Shown in pieces: positions 35,274-44,766 of a stretch of DNA of 64,000 nucleotides. This stretch comes from an uncultured Hyphomicrobiales bacterium (GTDB lineage Bacteria; Pseudomonadota; Alphaproteobacteria; Rhizobiales; Ancalomicrobiaceae). The stretch is from NCBI GenBank assembly GCA_903930435.1, contig CAIYYN010000013.1, positions 1 to 64,000 on the forward strand. Reading direction: 5' to 3'. The position numbers and the translations under genes were made by a program. Each line of letters opens with the position of its first letter. The first letter of the stretch is position 1. The notes beneath the pieces are model-generated. The model was not told the DNA's origin and searched no databases. It saw only the letters and a list, made by a program, of their open reading frames with translations.

Positions 35274-36899
35274 ATGTCTGCATCAGACCATCTCAGCCCG
35301 CGGGGAATGACTGCAGCCAAATCCGGTACACGCAAAGCCTATCTGGTTGGTGGTGGCGTTGCGTCGATGGCAGCGGCCGTGATCATGATCCGCGATGGCG
35401 ATCTGCTTGGCCACAACATCACGATCATCGAACAGCTCGACAAGCTCGGCGGCAGCCTGGACGGATCGGGATCTCCCGATGCCGGATATGTCCTGCGCGG
35501 CGGCCGCATGTTTGAAAGCAAATATCTCTGCACGTACGATCTCTTCGCCTCGATCCCGACGCTCGATCACAGCCGGACGGTCACCGATGAGATCCTCAGT
35601 TGGAACGAGACGATCCACACGTCATCGAAATCCCGCCTGGTCCGCAATGGACGCCGGCAGACTGCGCCGAAATTCGGGCTCAGCGAGCGCCATATCCTGA
35701 CAATCGAACGTTTGGTGCTTGAACCGGAAAGCCTGCTCGGTCGCAGCCGGATCGCCGATCAGTTCGATCCGGCATTCTTCGAGACCGATTTCTGGTTCAT
35801 GTGGTGCACCACCTTCGCCTTTCAGCCCTGGCATAGCGCGGTCGAATTCAAACGCTATCTCGCACGTTTTTCCCATATGGTCGACGGTTTCGAGCGCCTC
35901 CAAGGGATTATGCGGACGGTGTTCAATCAATATGACTCCATGGTTCGCCCGCTGGAAGCTTGGCTGCTCGAGCGAGGCGTCATTTTCCAACTGAAGTCCC
36001 GCGTGACCGATATCACCTTCGTCAACGACGCAGACATCCTGGTCCCGATTGGGATCAAGTGCGAGTGCGCAGGGGCGTTGATGGAGATCGCGGTCGGCGC
36101 GGACGATCTCATTCTGGTCACGCTCGGCTCCATGACGGAAGCCTCCAGTCTCGGGACGATGGACGCGGCGCCAGCCTTGAAAGGCAAATCAGCCGGCGGA
36201 TCCTGGACACTGTGGGAGAAAATCGCCGATGGTAAACCCGCATTCGGTCAGCCCCATGTCTTTGCCGACCACGTGGATCGATCGAAATGGGTCTCCTTCA
36301 CGACGACGCTTCACGATCCGACATTCCTAACTCTGGTTCGCGACCTCACGGGCAACGTACCGGGCGAAGGCGGCTTGATTACCTTTCCGAATTCCAATTG
36401 GCTTGCCTCGATCGTCATTCCCTACCAGCCGCACTTCATCGGCCAGCCCAAGGATGTCTTTGTCTTCTGGGGCTATGGGCTTTCGGTGGACAAGCCGGGG
36501 GATTTCGTCAAGAAAGCAATGTCCGACTGCTCCGGGCGCGAGATAATGACCGAGATCCTCGGCCATTTACACATCACAAACGAGGCCGCCAAAATCCTCG
36601 CTTCATGTATCTGCATTCCATGCATGATGCCGTTCATCACAAGCCAGTTTCTACCGCGTGAAGCCGGTGATCGTCCGGCGGTGATCCCAGTGGGAACGCG
36701 CAATCTTGCCTTCATGGGCCAGTTCTGCGAACTGCCCGACGACGTTGTCTTTACCGTCGAATATTCCATCCGATCGGCGCAAATGGCGGTTAACGCGCTA
36801 CTCGACCTCCACCGGCCGCCACCACCGGTCTACAAAGGATCAGTTGATCCAAGGATTCTCTACAAGGCATTCTTCGCGTTGCACGACATTAGGGCCTGA
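35274..36899 (+). CDS. ohyA: Oleate hydratase (FAD-dependent fatty acid hydratase)
   Basis: A 541-residue flavoprotein of the myosin-cross-reactive-antigen/oleate hydratase family, which adds water to the cis-9 double bond of unsaturated fatty acids. The FAD-binding start 'AYLVGGGVASMAAAVIMIRDG' is near residue 25. 'EQLDKLGGSLDGSGSPDAGYVLRGGRMFE', 'FWFMWCTTFAFQPWHSAVEFKRYLARF' and 'FMGQFCELPDDVVFTVEYSIRSAQMAV' are family hallmarks. The ATG at 35274 follows GAGGGG by 8 bases; an earlier ATG at 35232 is possible. It could modify membrane or host fatty acids under stress. Convergent with the mgtA operon. Confidence 0.93.
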   Translation: MSASDHLSPRGMTAAKSGTRKAYLVGGGVASMAAAVIMIRDGDLLGHNITIIEQLDKLGGSLDGSGSPDAGYVLRGGRMFESKYLCTYDLFASIPTLDHSRTVTDEILSWNETIHTSSKSRLVRNGRRQTAPKFGLSERHILTIERLVLEPESLLGRSRIADQFDPAFFETDFWFMWCTTFAFQPWHSAVEFKRYLARFSHMVDGFERLQGIMRTVFNQYDSMVRPLEAWLLERGVIFQLKSRVTDITFVNDADILVPIGIKCECAGALMEIAVGADDLILVTLGSMTEASSLGTMDAAPALKGKSAGGSWTLWEKIADGKPAFGQPHVFADHVDRSKWVSFTTTLHDPTFLTLVRDLTGNVPGEGGLITFPNSNWLASIVIPYQPHFIGQPKDVFVFWGYGLSVDKPGDFVKKAMSDCSGREIMTEILGHLHITNEAAKILASCICIPCMMPFITSQFLPREAGDRPAVIPVGTRNLAFMGQFCELPDDVVFTVEYSIRSAQMAVNALLDLHRPPPPVYKGSVDPRILYKAFFALHDIRA

Positions 36900-36950
36900 A
36901 ATGGTGCGGCTTTCCACAAACCTCGCGGAAGCGTCCGAGCCGCGCCGCCA

Positions 36951-39554
36951 TCAGTGCCTGACCAAGAGACGGTAGAAGGCGATCTTCGTGACCTCGACGA
37001 GTGCAAGGTATGCGATCGTGACGGGGATGACGTAGGCGAAGATCATGGCTGGCGGCCTCACAAACCCAAACCATTCGCCGAGTGTAAGAATGGGAATGAG
37101 TAACGCGACGGCGACCGCCGACAGCGACATGCAGATGAGGAACAAGCTCGGCCGGCTCGAAAAGAACCACCGCCGTGTCCGAATGCAGAAGACGACCAGA
37201 ATTTGGGTCGTCATCGATTCGATGAACCACCCGGTCTGGAACAATGCTTGGTCAGCGTCGAATAGATAGAGCAACGCGTAGAACGTCAGAAAATCGAAGA
37301 TCGAACTTACCGGACCAAAGACGAGCATGAACCGTTCGATCAGTTTGATGTCCCATTTGATCGGTCCTGTGATTGCCTCTGGATCGACGCGATCAAACGG
37401 TATCGCGACTTCCGACACGTTGTAGATCAGGTTGTTCAACAAAATCTGGATCGGCAGCATGGGAAGAAACGGCAGGATAAGCGCGGCGCCCGCCATGCTG
37501 AACATATTGCCGAAATTCGAGCTCGCCCCCATCAGGACGTATTTGGAGACATTTTCGACCGCCCCCCGGCCCTCGATCACCGCATCCTGGATGACCGACA
37601 GATTGTGTTCGAGAAGGATCAGGTCGGCCGCCGCGCGAGCCACGTCTGCCGCGCCGTCGACGGAAATCCCCACATCGGCCGCATGCAGTGCCGGAGCATC
37701 GTTGATACCATCGCCCATAAAGCCAACGACATGTCCCAGACGTTTTAATGCCAGCAGAATTCGGTGCTTCTGCTGGGGATTGACGCGACAAAACAAATTG
37801 ACCTGCGGCAATTGGCCAAGGAGTGCCTCTTCGGGCAAGTGATTCAGCGCGTCGCCGGTGAGCACGCCCGTGACAGGTATGCCGATTTCGGCGAAGACGT
37901 GACGGCTGACCAATTCGTTGTCGCCGGTCAGCACTTTCACGGAAATGCCGGCGGCAGCCAGCGCCTGGATCGTCGTTCCCGCGCTGGCTTTAGGCGGGTC
38001 AAGAAAGACCGCATAGCCCGAAAAAACCAGGTCGCACTCGTCGGCGATCGCAGCTGTCGGATGGTCGGGATCGACCTCACGGCTCGCAATCCCCAGAACC
38101 CGGAAACCTTGCCCCCCGAGAGCGTCAAGCGTGGCCTCGAAGGTCCGGCGCGTCTCGGCATCGATCGGCACAACCTTGCCATCCGGGGCCATGTATCGAC
38201 CGGAGAGACGCAGCAGATCTTCGGGAGCCCCTTTGACGATAAGACTGCGCGTGCCGTCGTGGTCAACAAGGACCGATACGCGCCGTCGTTCGAAATCGAA
38301 TGGAACCTCGTCGATCTTCTTCCAACCACCGAAATCGAACGGCTTGGCAGCAAGAATCGCGTCGTCGAGCGGGCTCTTCATGCCGCTTTCGAACTGACTG
38401 TTGATGAAGGCATCGGCATAGGCGTTGGCGCTCTCGGCCCCGTGCCCGTCGACAGCGCGCACCATCCTGACGATTGCTTCGGTCAAGGTACCTGTCTTGT
38501 CGGTGCAGAGCATGTTCATGGCGCCGAGATCGTGGATCGCGGACAGCCGCTTGACGATCACTTTTCGCTTGGCCAGGGCCATGGCCGATCGCGCGAGCGT
38601 GACCGTCATGATCATCGGCATCAGTTCCGGTGTGAGCCCGACCGCCAGCGCCAGCGCAAACATCAGCGATTCCAGGATTGGCCGGTGAAACGAGATATTC
38701 ACGACCAGCACGAAGAACACCATCAGAATGGTGAAGCGCATGATCAGCATGCCGAACCGACGAATGCCGACCACGAAGGCGGTGTCCGGCGGCTTCTCGG
38801 CGAGGCTCGTCGCCAGATGTCCGAGCGACGTCTTGCCTCCCGTCCGGCAAACGAGGATCGTCGCCGTCCCGCTGATAACCGAGGTGCCGGCGAAGACCGC
38901 GTTCGATGCGCCAGCCGGATTTTCAGCGCCAGACGCAACTTCGCCGGCCTGCTTTTCGGCCGGGTAGGCTTCTCCCGTCAGCAGCGCCTGATTCACGTAG
39001 AGATCGCGGCTGGCGAGCAGCCGTGAATCGGCAGGAACGAGATCACCCGCGATGAGCTCGACGATGTCGCCCGGAACCAACTGGTCGATCGGCACTGAGC
39101 GGCTTTGACCATCGCGCCGGACGGTTGCCTGGACCGCCACGGATTGCCGCAGCGCATCGACGGCACTCTGCGCGCGGACTTCCTGTACGAAATCGAGGAT
39201 CATGCTGAGCATGACGATGCTGAACACGATCAGGAAGCTCGCTATATCACCGGCCGCGGCCGAGAGCGCGCTCGCCACGAGCAGGATAATCACGAGCGGG
39301 TTGCGAAAGCGCGCGAGGAATTGAAGCCAGAGCGGCGAGCGCTTTTCGGTTGCCGCATCGTTCAGTCCATAGGTTCGCAACCGCGACTGCGCCTCGACCT
39401 CAGTCAGTCCTGCGGGGGTAGAGGCGAGGCTGACGAGTAGTCCGTCCAACGGCCCCCTCCAGAAATCATCCGGGCCGGGTTCCGTATGTACGACGCTTGT
39501 CGCAGGGCCAACGTCGGTTTTGCTGGTGTTGCCACGGTCACCGATCGCGTTCAT
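36951..39554 (-). CDS. mgtA: P-type magnesium-transporting ATPase (P3B, MgtA/MgtB type)
   Basis: An 867-residue P-type ATPase: N-terminal cation-ATPase domain ('LDGLLVSLASTPAGLTEVEAQSRLRTYGLN'), TGEA near 193, 'GLTPELMPMIMTVTL' (about 306-320, MgtA signature), D352 in 'DKTGT', the 'GDGINDAPAL' hinge, and about ten membrane helices with four near the C-terminus. It imports Mg2+ along its gradient using ATP. It starts in a 4-base overlap with the end of the mscS-type gene, so it is the last gene of nnr-adh-mscS-mgtA. No PhoPQ-type regulator or long leader is seen. Confidence 0.94.
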   Translation of the reverse strand: MNAIGDRGNTSKTDVGPATSVVHTEPGPDDFWRGPLDGLLVSLASTPAGLTEVEAQSRLRTYGLNDAATEKRSPLWLQFLARFRNPLVIILLVASALSAAAGDIASFLIVFSIVMLSMILDFVQEVRAQSAVDALRQSVAVQATVRRDGQSRSVPIDQLVPGDIVELIAGDLVPADSRLLASRDLYVNQALLTGEAYPAEKQAGEVASGAENPAGASNAVFAGTSVISGTATILVCRTGGKTSLGHLATSLAEKPPDTAFVVGIRRFGMLIMRFTILMVFFVLVVNISFHRPILESLMFALALAVGLTPELMPMIMTVTLARSAMALAKRKVIVKRLSAIHDLGAMNMLCTDKTGTLTEAIVRMVRAVDGHGAESANAYADAFINSQFESGMKSPLDDAILAAKPFDFGGWKKIDEVPFDFERRRVSVLVDHDGTRSLIVKGAPEDLLRLSGRYMAPDGKVVPIDAETRRTFEATLDALGGQGFRVLGIASREVDPDHPTAAIADECDLVFSGYAVFLDPPKASAGTTIQALAAAGISVKVLTGDNELVSRHVFAEIGIPVTGVLTGDALNHLPEEALLGQLPQVNLFCRVNPQQKHRILLALKRLGHVVGFMGDGINDAPALHAADVGISVDGAADVARAAADLILLEHNLSVIQDAVIEGRGAVENVSKYVLMGASSNFGNMFSMAGAALILPFLPMLPIQILLNNLIYNVSEVAIPFDRVDPEAITGPIKWDIKLIERFMLVFGPVSSIFDFLTFYALLYLFDADQALFQTGWFIESMTTQILVVFCIRTRRWFFSSRPSLFLICMSLSAVAVALLIPILTLGEWFGFVRPPAMIFAYVIPVTIAYLALVEVTKIAFYRLLVRH

Positions 39555-40576
39555 TGGCTTTCTTTCGGCTGAGGTGGGGATTGTTTCGTTGCGACCTGGA
39601 ATTGGTCTCCACCAACTAATCGGACATCCATCGTCGGTGCGCCGATCCGGATATCAGCACCATGGAAGGCGTCCGCAATGCGGCTGAGCATCCCCGACTT
39701 CATGCCGGGAACCAGTGCAAAGCTATCGATTGCGAAGTTCAACTCGTAAACGACGACGGAATCCAAGAACTCGCACGCGAATGCTCCAGGGACAGTTCCT
39801 TTGATGATGTCAGGATTTGCGCTGGCTGCTGTAATCAACGTTTCAATCACGCGTGATGGCGCGACCGCAAAATCGACTTCCAGTCGAATAGTGCACTGAT
39901 GAGGACCTCTCGGTCGGCTATGGTTCGTAACAATGGATTTGGTGACGAGACTGTTCGGAATGACGATCATATCATTTGACCAGGTCTTGATCCGGGTCGC
40001 CCGCCAATTGACGAGCATGACCCGGCCCGAGGCATGGTCTGACAGGGTGATCCAGTCTCCCGCAGCGAAAGGTCGCTCGATGTTGATCGCGAGACCCGCC
40101 AAAACATCCCCAAGAGTGTTTTGGAGTGCCAGACCCAAGACAATCGCCACGACGCCGGATGTCGCCAGAAAGGTCGATACCGGTTGTTTGAACACCGTAC
40201 CGACGATGCCGATAAACGCGAGAAAATAGATGAGCCCTGATGCGAGATCGGCGAAAAGTCGTCGCGCGTGCGGTTCGTCATTATTTGGAAAGAACGTCCG
40301 ACGAAGAAAAAGATCAAGCACGCTCGAGAAGAGCCATGCACCCAGGATCCACCATGCAAATCCGAATATTTCTAGTGGCAGCCTTGGCCCGTCCGGGGTC
40401 GTCTCGAAAAGGAACTGCCCGAGCGGGTTACCGGTTCGCGGAAACAAAGCTGTTATAAGCACAAGTGCGCAGCCGCCTCCAAACAGGGAGCGATATTCAT
40501 GTAGGCGCGGAACTAGCGCCAGCATGAGAAGGGCTGCAGCGGTCGATAGGAGGCCAATCTCGATCGAGCCGAACAT
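39551..40576 (-). CDS. MscS-family mechanosensitive channel
   Basis: A 341-residue membrane protein with about five N-terminal helices and an MscS core: the pore helix 'ATSGVVAIVLGLALQNTLGDVLAGLAINIERPFAAGDWI', beta domain 'VNWRATRIKTWSNDMIVIPNSLVTKSIVTNHSRP', then a C-terminal alpha/beta domain. It releases solutes under membrane tension. It lies 80 bases after adh and overlaps mgtA by 4 bases. Confidence 0.92.
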   Translation of the reverse strand: MFGSIEIGLLSTAAALLMLALVPRLHEYRSLFGGGCALVLITALFPRTGNPLGQFLFETTPDGPRLPLEIFGFAWWILGAWLFSSVLDLFLRRTFFPNNDEPHARRLFADLASGLIYFLAFIGIVGTVFKQPVSTFLATSGVVAIVLGLALQNTLGDVLAGLAINIERPFAAGDWITLSDHASGRVMLVNWRATRIKTWSNDMIVIPNSLVTKSIVTNHSRPRGPHQCTIRLEVDFAVAPSRVIETLITAASANPDIIKGTVPGAFACEFLDSVVVYELNFAIDSFALVPGMKSGMLSRIADAFHGADIRIGAPTMDVRLVGGDQFQVATKQSPPQPKESQ

Positions 40577-40656
40577 CGCTTACGTCAATCCCCGCTATCG
40601 ATCGGCCGCATAAAAACAGCCGCGACCACGGCTTTTGACGTCGAAAAACGCGGTAC

Positions 40657-41649
40657 TTATGGCACCAGAACGGCCGCACCCTCGAACCGGCCCGCCCGAA
40701 GATCAGCAAGCGCTTGGTTAGCTTTGACGAGCGGATAGGTCGTTGTCCGTGTCACGATACCCATCTCGGGCACGCGGCTAAGGAAATCGATGCCATCCTG
40801 TCGCGTGAGATTGGCGACAGACCGGATTTGGCGCTCTTCCCAAAGCAACGCATAGGGGAAGCTCGGGATGTCGCTCATGTGGATGCCGGCGCAGACAACC
40901 ACACCGCCCTTGCGGACGGCTTTCAGCGCCGCAGGCACCAGTTCTCCGACAGTGGCGAAAATAATCGCAGCATCCAGCGGTTCCGGCGGCATTTCATCTG
41001 ATCCGCCTGCCCAAGTGGCCCCGAGAGATCTGGCGAAGGCCTGGGTGGGAAGATCTCCAGGCCGGGTAAAGGCGAAGACCGAGCGTCCCTGCCATTTCGC
41101 GACCTGCGCCACGATATGGGCCGCAGCGCCAAATCCATAGAGCCCCAACTTCTTGCCCTCGCCGGCGATCCCAAGTGATCGCCATCCAATCAGACCTGCG
41201 CAGAGCAAGGGCGCGAGCGATACATCGCTGCCGGTTTCGCCAAGCGGGAATGCGAACCTCGCATCCGCGATTGTCGCCGTCGCGAAGCCGCCATCGCGCG
41301 TATAGCCCGTGAAGACCGGGTGATCGCAGAGATTTTCCCTGTGCATTTGACAGTAGGGACAAATACCGCAGGTGTGGCCTAGCCAGGGAATGCCCACGCG
41401 TTGGCCAATCGACAGGCCTTCGACCCCGGGCCCCATCGCATCGATCCGGCCGACGATCTCGTGGCCGGGAATGATGGGCGCGACCGGTTCGGGAAGTTCA
41501 CCGTCGACCACGTGCAAATCGGTTCGACAGACGCCGCAAGCCGCGACCTTGATACGAACCTGACTCGGACCCGGTTGCCGATCATCCAACTCCATCCACT
41601 GGAGAGGCGTTCGCAATGTCTTCAGCACCATTGCATGCATGAAATTCAT
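40657..41649 (-). CDS. Zinc-dependent medium-chain alcohol dehydrogenase
   Basis: A 330-residue MDR enzyme. Catalytic zinc ligands are in 'CGVCRTDLHVVDGELP' and 'GHEIVGRI'. Structural zinc cysteines are in 'CGICPYCQMHRENLC', and the Rossmann motif 'GLYGFGAAAHIVAQVA' is near 170. It resembles the zinc-binding alcohol dehydrogenase subgroup with short C-terminus (330 versus about 350 residues). The next Met (MHAMVLK) is an equally likely start. Cotranscription with nnr (52-base gap) suggests NADH-linked aldehyde reduction during energy limitation. Confidence 0.9.
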   Translation of the reverse strand: MNFMHAMVLKTLRTPLQWMELDDRQPGPSQVRIKVAACGVCRTDLHVVDGELPEPVAPIIPGHEIVGRIDAMGPGVEGLSIGQRVGIPWLGHTCGICPYCQMHRENLCDHPVFTGYTRDGGFATATIADARFAFPLGETGSDVSLAPLLCAGLIGWRSLGIAGEGKKLGLYGFGAAAHIVAQVAKWQGRSVFAFTRPGDLPTQAFARSLGATWAGGSDEMPPEPLDAAIIFATVGELVPAALKAVRKGGVVVCAGIHMSDIPSFPYALLWEERQIRSVANLTRQDGIDFLSRVPEMGIVTRTTTYPLVKANQALADLRAGRFEGAAVLVP

Positions 41650-41700
41650 CCCCGGCTGCTGTGGTTTGATTGAGGTGAGAGCGCCCTCGTGCCTGTGCGC

Positions 41701-43167
41701 TCACGAAGAGCCTTGGAGGCGTTGAAAAACACCTGGAAGGAGGTCTGGCAAATCCTCGGCGATAAGGCCGGGTCCAAAAGCGGTAGCCGCAGCGCCGTGA
41801 AGCCAGACTGCTGCTGCGGCAGCAAGGAACGGGTCCATTTTCTGGGCGAGGAGACCGAGGATCATCCCACTCAGGACGTCGCCCGAACCTGCGGTCGCTA
41901 GGGTCGGGGGGGCATTCGTATTGATAATCGCCCGTCCATCAGGAGCAGCAATGACAGTGTCGCTACCCTTCAGAATGACGAAGGCACCGCTCCGCTTAGC
42001 GGCGGCGCGCGTTCGTGTCAGCTTGTCGCCCGGCAGGCCAAAGAGACGTCGAAACTCACCTTCATGCGGTGTCATGATGCACGTATCGACGATGGCCCGA
42101 TCGAGTTCCGAAGCATCCTCCTGAAACGACGTGATCGCATCTGCGTCGAGCACGGTTGGCCGCCCGGATGCCAGCATCGCAAGTGCGCGGTCTCGGGTCT
42201 CTCCGCCTACGCCTGCACCGGGGCCGATCAGCAATGCGGAAATGCGGCGGTCGGTGAGCAGGTCGTCAAAGTCGTGGCTCGTTGCGATCGGTCGAACCAT
42301 GATGCTGGTGAGCGCGGTCGCATAGATCGGCAGGGCGATTTCGGGCACCGCGATCGTTGTGAGCCCGGCACCGACACGCGCCGCGGCACGAGCGGCCATT
42401 CTGGCGGCGCCAGTCATCGGGTATCCCACGGAGATCAACGCATGACCGCGCGCGTATTTGTTGCCGGCGTCGTCGGCCCGAGGCAAATCGGTCAGCCAAA
42501 GGACTGGATCATTCTCAAACGTGTTTGGGACGATCGTGTCCAGAACGGATGGCGGAGTACCGATGTCGGTCACGACGACGTTCCCACATAGCAACCGTCC
42601 GGGTAGTAGGAGATGGCCGGGTTTTTTGCGAAAGAAAGTAACGGTGAGAGCTGCGGCAGCTCCGCCCAAGGCTTCGCCGGTATCCCCCATCACGCCGCTT
42701 GGAACGTCTACGGCCACTATCGGAGCTGATCTGCAAGCTGCAGCGGTCAAGGTCTCGGCGGCCGGACCTTCTAATGCCCGGCTTAGCCCGGCGCCGAAGA
42801 TTGCATCCACCACCAATTCCGACCCGTCGAGCACTGCTGGGATCAGAGGCTCGATCGCTCCTAGCCACCGCTCTGCGTGATAGCGTGCTTCGCCCGCGAG
42901 ATGCTTACGCTGTCCTAGCAAAGCCAGGCGCACGCTCCAACCGGCCTTGGCAAGATGCGACGCGGTCACGAACCCATCGCCGCCATTGTTCCCTGGACCG
43001 CAAAGGACGGTAACGGCGCGCGCCGACCAGCGCTGTTGAATTTCGCGTGCAACGGATTTGCCAGCGTTTTCCATCAAGATCGTGGCAGGCGTTCCCGCTG
43101 CGATCGTCAGGCGATCGGCTTCGCTCATTTGCCGGATATCAAGCAGCGCCGTGTGCAAATTCAACAT
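41701..43167 (-). CDS. nnr: Bifunctional NAD(P)H-hydrate epimerase / ADP-dependent dehydratase
   Basis: A 488-residue metabolite-repair enzyme. The N-terminal YjeF_N epimerase domain (about 1-210) has 'VLCGPGNNGGDGFVTASHLAKAGW' and 'DAIFGAGLSR'. The C-terminal YjeF_C/NnrD dehydratase domain (about 225-488) has 'LLIGPGAGVGGETR', 'VLDADAIT', 'TPHEGEFRRLFG' and 'ATAGSGDVLSGMILGLLAQ'. It regenerates NAD(P)H from its hydrates. Head of the nnr-adh-mscS-mgtA operon. A second copy elsewhere would be expected if this is an accessory stress copy. Confidence 0.94.
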   Translation of the reverse strand: MLNLHTALLDIRQMSEADRLTIAAGTPATILMENAGKSVAREIQQRWSARAVTVLCGPGNNGGDGFVTASHLAKAGWSVRLALLGQRKHLAGEARYHAERWLGAIEPLIPAVLDGSELVVDAIFGAGLSRALEGPAAETLTAAACRSAPIVAVDVPSGVMGDTGEALGGAAAALTVTFFRKKPGHLLLPGRLLCGNVVVTDIGTPPSVLDTIVPNTFENDPVLWLTDLPRADDAGNKYARGHALISVGYPMTGAARMAARAAARVGAGLTTIAVPEIALPIYATALTSIMVRPIATSHDFDDLLTDRRISALLIGPGAGVGGETRDRALAMLASGRPTVLDADAITSFQEDASELDRAIVDTCIMTPHEGEFRRLFGLPGDKLTRTRAAAKRSGAFVILKGSDTVIAAPDGRAIINTNAPPTLATAGSGDVLSGMILGLLAQKMDPFLAAAAAVWLHGAAATAFGPGLIAEDLPDLLPGVFQRLQGSS

Positions 43168-43429
43168 TTGTTCGCACCCGTGGATAGAGGAGGCGCAGGA
43201 ACAGAAGTTGGCTCCGGTGATTTGCTGGAAAACGCACGATCCATCACTTGCGCAACGACTGATGCGCGGGCGTTAACAGATCCAGTTCGCTATTCTTCGA
43301 TGTCGGCATCTTGCTCTCCTGACCAAGCCTGGCGTTTTTGGGTGTGTCTAAGCCAGAGGCACCCAACGCTGCGCGCGGGGTTTTAACTACGATTTCCGGC
43401 ATCAGTCTAAGCTGATCGTGTGTGTCGGA

Positions 43430-43446
43430 GCAGGATCGGAAATCGC
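43430..43446 (-). promoter_or_regulatory. Degenerate GTAG-TTCCGA box facing nnr-adh-mscS-mgtA
   Basis: Read on the minus strand: GCGATTTCCGATCCTGC. The right half is a perfect match, but the GTAG half has become GCGA. It is 263 bases from the nnr ATG. Confidence 0.4.
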
Positions 43447-43497
43447 TCATGCCGATCCGGAACTCGAAACCAGCAGCAATCCCAGATTGCTCGGTAG

Positions 43498-43515
43498 GTA
43501 GAATCCGAAGCTGCC
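43498..43515 (+). promoter_or_regulatory. GTAG-TTCCGA box upstream of RND efflux pair
   Basis: GTAGAATCCGAAGCTGCC ends 29 bases before the GTG at 43544. This short distance favours the TTG at 43589 as the real start of the fusion protein. Confidence 0.55.
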
Positions 43516-43543
43516 GCAGCTCTCATGTCGCCTCCTATATTTT

Positions 43544-44764
43544 GTGGCGTCATGGACGGCGCTGGTTGCGGCCTCTGAGAGCTCTAGATTGACCGATGAA
43601 CGCCCCACTTCGAACCGAAAGCCATGGATTGTCGTCGGGGTCGTGACGGTGCTTGCCATCATTGCCGGCGTCGCGTGGTGGCGGATCGCGGTCGAAAATC
43701 AGGCAGCCGCCGTCGCCAAAGCCGCCGCCGCACAGCCGATTAAGGTTCCTGTAACATCCGCCTCGACTAAAACGGCCGATTTCCCGGTCTATCTGAATGG
43801 GCTCGGCACCGTTGAGCCGTACCAGACCGTGACCGTCAGCAGTCGGGTTGACGGTGAGATCATTAAAGTCGGCTTCAAGCAGGGGCAGATGGTCGACAAA
43901 GGGGATCTGCTATTCGTCATCGACCCGCGCCCGTATCAAGCCGTACTCGACGCTGCCGATGCCAAGAAGGCACAGGATCAGGCAAGCCAGACTGAGGCAC
44001 AGCTCAATTTGAAGCGAAGCGTTGATCTGGTCGGGAAGGGCATTGATTCCAAGCAGCAACTTGATACCCAGCAAGCAACCGTCGACCAACTGACTGCCCA
44101 GATCAAAGGTGATCAGGCACAGATCGACAGCGCGCAAACCCAACTCGGTTATACAACGATCCTTGCTCCTATTGCCGGAAGGACCGGCTTCCGGCTGGTC
44201 GACGTCGGCAACATCGTGCATGCGGCGGGAAGTACCGGCATCGTGACGATCGCCAAACTTCAACCGATCTCCATCGTCTTCACGGTTCCGGAGGAGCAGA
44301 TCGGACCGGTCAACGACGCTCAGGCGGCTGGCGACGTTCCCGTTCTGGCGGAGAGTTCGGATGGGCTTAAAGTTCTCTCGAAGGGACATCTCTCGATCGT
44401 CAATAATGCAGTCGATCCACAGAGCGGTACCATCGGCCTAAAGGCATCCTTCGCCAATGCCGACAATGCTTTATGGCCCGGCCTTTCGGTCTCGACGCGC
44501 CTTCTGGTCCAAACGCTCACCAAAGTCACCGTGATCCCGCACGGCGCGATCCAGAACGGGCCTGACGGGCTCTTTACCTACGTCATCGGAGCTAATTTTA
44601 AGGTAGAATTGCGCGCCATTACGATCGGCCCAGACATGGATGGGACCGCAGTAGTCCTGACCGGCCTGAAGCCGGGCGAAACAGTTGTTACGTCGGGACA
44701 ATATCGCCTTGGGCCGGGCACACTCGTCGAAGCGACGCCCGATGCCGCCGACAAGGCGTCCTGA
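43544..44764 (+). CDS. RND efflux periplasmic adaptor (membrane fusion protein, MdtA type)
   Basis: A 406-residue adaptor with one N-terminal membrane anchor (about 28-46), a barrel-sandwich/lipoyl domain ('VTVSSRVDGEIIKVGFKQGQMVDKGDLLFVIDPRPYQA'), a coiled-coil hairpin rich in Gln/Ala/Asp (about 130-190) and beta-barrel domains ('TILAPIAGRTGFRLVDVGNIV'). It links the RND pump encoded 2 bases downstream to an outer-membrane channel. The start is uncertain: GTG 43544 as given, or TTG 43589, which shortens the polar N-terminus and fits the close upstream box better. Confidence 0.92.
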   Translation: MASWTALVAASESSRLTDERPTSNRKPWIVVGVVTVLAIIAGVAWWRIAVENQAAAVAKAAAAQPIKVPVTSASTKTADFPVYLNGLGTVEPYQTVTVSSRVDGEIIKVGFKQGQMVDKGDLLFVIDPRPYQAVLDAADAKKAQDQASQTEAQLNLKRSVDLVGKGIDSKQQLDTQQATVDQLTAQIKGDQAQIDSAQTQLGYTTILAPIAGRTGFRLVDVGNIVHAAGSTGIVTIAKLQPISIVFTVPEEQIGPVNDAQAAGDVPVLAESSDGLKVLSKGHLSIVNNAVDPQSGTIGLKASFANADNALWPGLSVSTRLLVQTLTKVTVIPHGAIQNGPDGLFTYVIGANFKVELRAITIGPDMDGTAVVLTGLKPGETVVTSGQYRLGPGTLVEATPDAADKAS

Positions 44765-44766
44765 TC

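Larger units (their letters stand above)
43168..43543. other. Divergent control region between nnr operon and RND pump
   Basis: About 375 bases with no gene recognised. It contains two boxes on opposite strands (43430-43446 facing nnr, 43498-43515 facing the RND pair), about 52 bases apart. Confidence 0.6.
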
